Shown here piece after piece: positions 30,234 through 32,079 of a DNA stretch of 32,079 nucleotides. This stretch comes from an uncultured Mycoplasmatota bacterium (GTDB lineage: Bacteria > Bacillota_I > Bacilli_A > RF39 > UBA660), in the NCBI GenBank assembly GCA_900552335.1, contig URZL01000008.1:1-32079 (forward strand), written 5' to 3'. A model generated the notes under the pieces. The model had not been told where the DNA came from, did not search any database, and saw nothing but the letters and a program-made list of their open reading frames with translations. The stretch's first letter is position 1, and every line of letters starts with the position of its first letter. A program made the translations under genes and the position numbers.

Positions 30234-31520
30234 ATGAAAAATAAATTAATTAAATCTACTTTTATATTATTAATTGGTGGCGCTATTACAAAAATTCTTG
30301 GTATGATTATTAAAATTGTCATCACCAGAATGATTGGAATTGAAGGAGTCAGTCTTTATACCTTAATCATGCCAACTTTTGGACTACTAATTGCTTTAGC
30401 GCAGCTTGGATTTCCTATAGCAATTTCAACATTAGTTGCAGAGGGAAAAAGCAATAATCGACGCATGATTTTAGGAATCATTCCTGTATCTTTATTTTTA
30501 AATATGACCATTATAGCATTACTAGTAATATTGGCTCCCTTTATATCAAACAATCTTCTTCATGAACCAAGAACATATTATGGAATTCTTGCAACGGGTT
30601 TAGTACTTCCCTTTATTAGTATTTCTTCTATTTTAAGAGGATATTTTTATGGAAAAGAAAGATTACTTCCACACATTTTTTCTAATATTATGGAAGATGT
30701 TATTCGTTTAATTATTTTAATAATTGGAATTCCCATTTTTTTACTAAAAGGAATTGAAATTACGATTTTTTTCTTAATTGTTTCCAATATCATCAGTGAA
30801 TGCTCTTCTATTCTCATTTTTACTTTTTGTTTACCTAAAAAGAATATTTCAAAGAATGATTTTTTACCAAATAAAAAATACCTAAAAAATATTTTAAGTA
30901 TTTCTCTACCCTCTACTGGTAGTAGAATTATTGGAAATATAGGATCTTTTTTAGAACCCATTATATTAACAACTGTTCTTCTTAAAATTGGATATTCTAA
31001 TGAATTTATTATTCATGAATATGGTGTATTAAATGGATATGTTTTACCATTATTACTATTACCATCTTTTTTTACTATGGCTATTTCACAAGCCATTATT
31101 CCAAGTGTTAGTAAATTTTATGCTAGTCATAACAAAAAAGGAGTAAAAAAAGTAATCAAGCAAGCTATTATTTTTTCCTTGGCAATTGGTATTCCTTTTA
31201 CTATCTTAGTAGAACTATTTCCGAACTTTTTATTAAATTTTATATACAATGCAAAGGAAGGAAGCAACTATTTAAGAGTATTTGCACCTATTTTCCTATT
31301 TTCTTATATTCAATCTCCTTTAACAGCCACTTTACAAGCAATGAATAAAGCAAAGTGTGCAATGAACGGAACTATAATTGGAATTACTTTGAGAACCATT
31401 TTATTAGTTATTGTGTCTTTCTTTCATATAGGTATTTGGTCCATTATTGTTGCTGCTACTAGTAACATCTTATTTGTAACTTTTCACCATATTTTTGCCA
31501 TAAAAAATTATACTAAGTAG
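30234..31520 (+). CDS. spoVB: SpoVB, MOP-family lipid/polysaccharide flippase
   Basis: 428-residue polytopic membrane protein of the MurJ/SpoVB (MOP) superfamily, needed for spore cortex peptidoglycan synthesis. It opens with the family's TFILLIGGAITKILGMIIKI and TRMIGIEGVSLYTLIMPTF, and about twelve hydrophobic segments are visible. Conserved SILRGYFYGKERLLPHIFSN and LPLLLLPSFFTMAISQAIIP are present. It is about 90 residues shorter than Bacillus SpoVB, lacking the last helices. No Shine-Dalgarno site precedes the ATG, and a sigma-E-like -10 is 5 nt upstream, so the mRNA may be leaderless. It could also be a related polysaccharide exporter, but the sporulation context favours SpoVB. Confidence 0.85.
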   Translation: MKNKLIKSTFILLIGGAITKILGMIIKIVITRMIGIEGVSLYTLIMPTFGLLIALAQLGFPIAISTLVAEGKSNNRRMILGIIPVSLFLNMTIIALLVILAPFISNNLLHEPRTYYGILATGLVLPFISISSILRGYFYGKERLLPHIFSNIMEDVIRLIILIIGIPIFLLKGIEITIFFLIVSNIISECSSILIFTFCLPKKNISKNDFLPNKKYLKNILSISLPSTGSRIIGNIGSFLEPIILTTVLLKIGYSNEFIIHEYGVLNGYVLPLLLLPSFFTMAISQAIIPSVSKFYASHNKKGVKKVIKQAIIFSLAIGIPFTILVELFPNFLLNFIYNAKEGSNYLRVFAPIFLFSYIQSPLTATLQAMNKAKCAMNGTIIGITLRTILLVIVSFFHIGIWSIIVAATSNILFVTFHHIFAIKNYTK

Positions 31521-31555
31521 CTTTGTTTAAATTTACAATAATATTACAAGTAGAA

Positions 31556-32079
31556 TTATCGACCATAAATTTTAAATGTAATATTATTAGCATACCCGTT
31601 TTTAACGGCTGCTCGTATATTTACAGTGCTAGTTGACGAGAAAAATAGCTGTGTCACAGAATAATATTGTGTTGGATTAGTTCCAGGACTATTTGACAAT
31701 ACAATCACATCCTTCGTACTTGAGCCAATTGTATCACTAATGTCCGAGCAATCATAAACCATAGATTGCATATCTATTTTTTGCCCCATCCACCAAACAA
31801 TCTTAATTTCCTTATAGTTATCAATTCTATCAATTAAATTATATGAGGTTGAGGTTGTTGGTGTCACAGGATCTAATAAAATAGTCCAATCTCTAACTAA
31901 ATTACTACTTACAACACCGGATAATGTATTTAAACCATTTTGTAACTCTTCTATATTGCTTTTCATATTTGTTATTTCTGCAGTTAAATTACTTACTAAA
32001 TTATCAACTTCATCTTTGGAATATACATTACTAACGTTTCCTGTTCCATTATCTAACATTGCTACATATTTATTTGTTA
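31556..32079 (-). CDS. Prepilin-like protein 4, partial (N-terminus off window)
   Basis: The 3' part of a fourth family member; the frame stays open to the right edge (first codons seen read TNKYVAMLDNG), so the pilin N-terminus lies outside. GNVSNVYSKDEVDNLVSNLT and NMKSNIEELQNGLNTLSGVV match copies 2 and 3 closely. The C-terminal domain (after about WTILLDPVTPTTSTSYNLID) is unlike the other three and is beta-rich (KEIKIVWWMGQKIDM, QYYSVTQLFFSSTSTVNIRA). It is convergent with spoVB, with only 35 bp between the stops and no evident terminator. The coiled coil here is shorter than in copies 2 and 3. Confidence 0.82.
   Translation of the reverse strand, partial: TNKYVAMLDNGTGNVSNVYSKDEVDNLVSNLTAEITNMKSNIEELQNGLNTLSGVVSSNLVRDWTILLDPVTPTTSTSYNLIDRIDNYKEIKIVWWMGQKIDMQSMVYDCSDISDTIGSSTKDVIVLSNSPGTNPTQYYSVTQLFFSSTSTVNIRAAVKNGYANNITFKIYGR

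Overview
This is a very AT-rich window from a low-GC, endospore-forming member of the Bacillota. The gene content points to the Bacilli/Erysipelotrichia side rather than Clostridia, but I cannot fix the genus. The evidence is seven recognisable sporulation genes (spoIIID, a spoVIF-like gene, spoIVA, gerM, gerE, spoIIIAH, spoVB) among ordinary Firmicutes housekeeping genes (lepA, der, engB, nrnA, ackA, dusB-lysS, def). UGA is used as a real stop in the DUF4186 gene, so the standard bacterial code applies.

Layout. 1-7.2 kb: spoIIID, lepA, spoVIF-like, spoIVA, a mraZ/AbrB-like gene and the engB-unknown-der GTPase operon. 7.2-8.6 kb: a VirB2/TrbC-like membrane protein with three cysteine-rich repeats and a small membrane protein. 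8.6-15.3 kb: nrnA-ackA, prepilin-like gene 1, the overlapping DUF4186-DUF1848 pair, a second ackA and a histidine phosphatase. 15.3-18.3 kb: the dusB-RDD-lysS-phosphatase operon. 18.5-19.6 kb: prepilin-like gene 2. 20.0-23.6 kb: a probable decayed integrative island bounded by 35-bp direct repeats, one of which overlaps the 3' end of tRNA-Leu. 23.6-25.7 kb: tRNA-Leu, tRNA-Arg, gerM, gerE, spoIIIAH. 25.7-29.1 kb: a U32 (RlhA-like) protein and prepilin-like gene 3. 29.2-31.5 kb: a small membrane protein, def and spoVB. The right edge cuts prepilin-like gene 4.

The most unusual content is a dispersed family of four prepilin-like genes. Each complete protein joins a type IV/II prepilin N-terminus to a coiled-coil segment with phage tail-fibre-like motifs and then to a completely different C-terminal domain. 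The three copies whose upstream DNA is in the window share one regulatory module: an extended -10 promoter with a 17-bp spacer, a 17-nt box exactly 17 nt downstream of the -10, a small hairpin, and an intrinsic terminator lying before the start codon. In two copies the 5' arm of that terminator is a run of nine G, so the leader looks like an attenuator whose strength could change with tract length.

The island carries a three-gene run (transglutaminase-like protein, duplicated-repeat protein, coiled-coil two-TM protein), preceded by two broken genes and a leader-peptide attenuator. Most sporulation genes here have a sigma-E-like promoter with a 13-bp spacer, and two of these are embedded in the terminator of the upstream gene. 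Many stop codons also lie inside terminator hairpins, so the genome is tightly packed.
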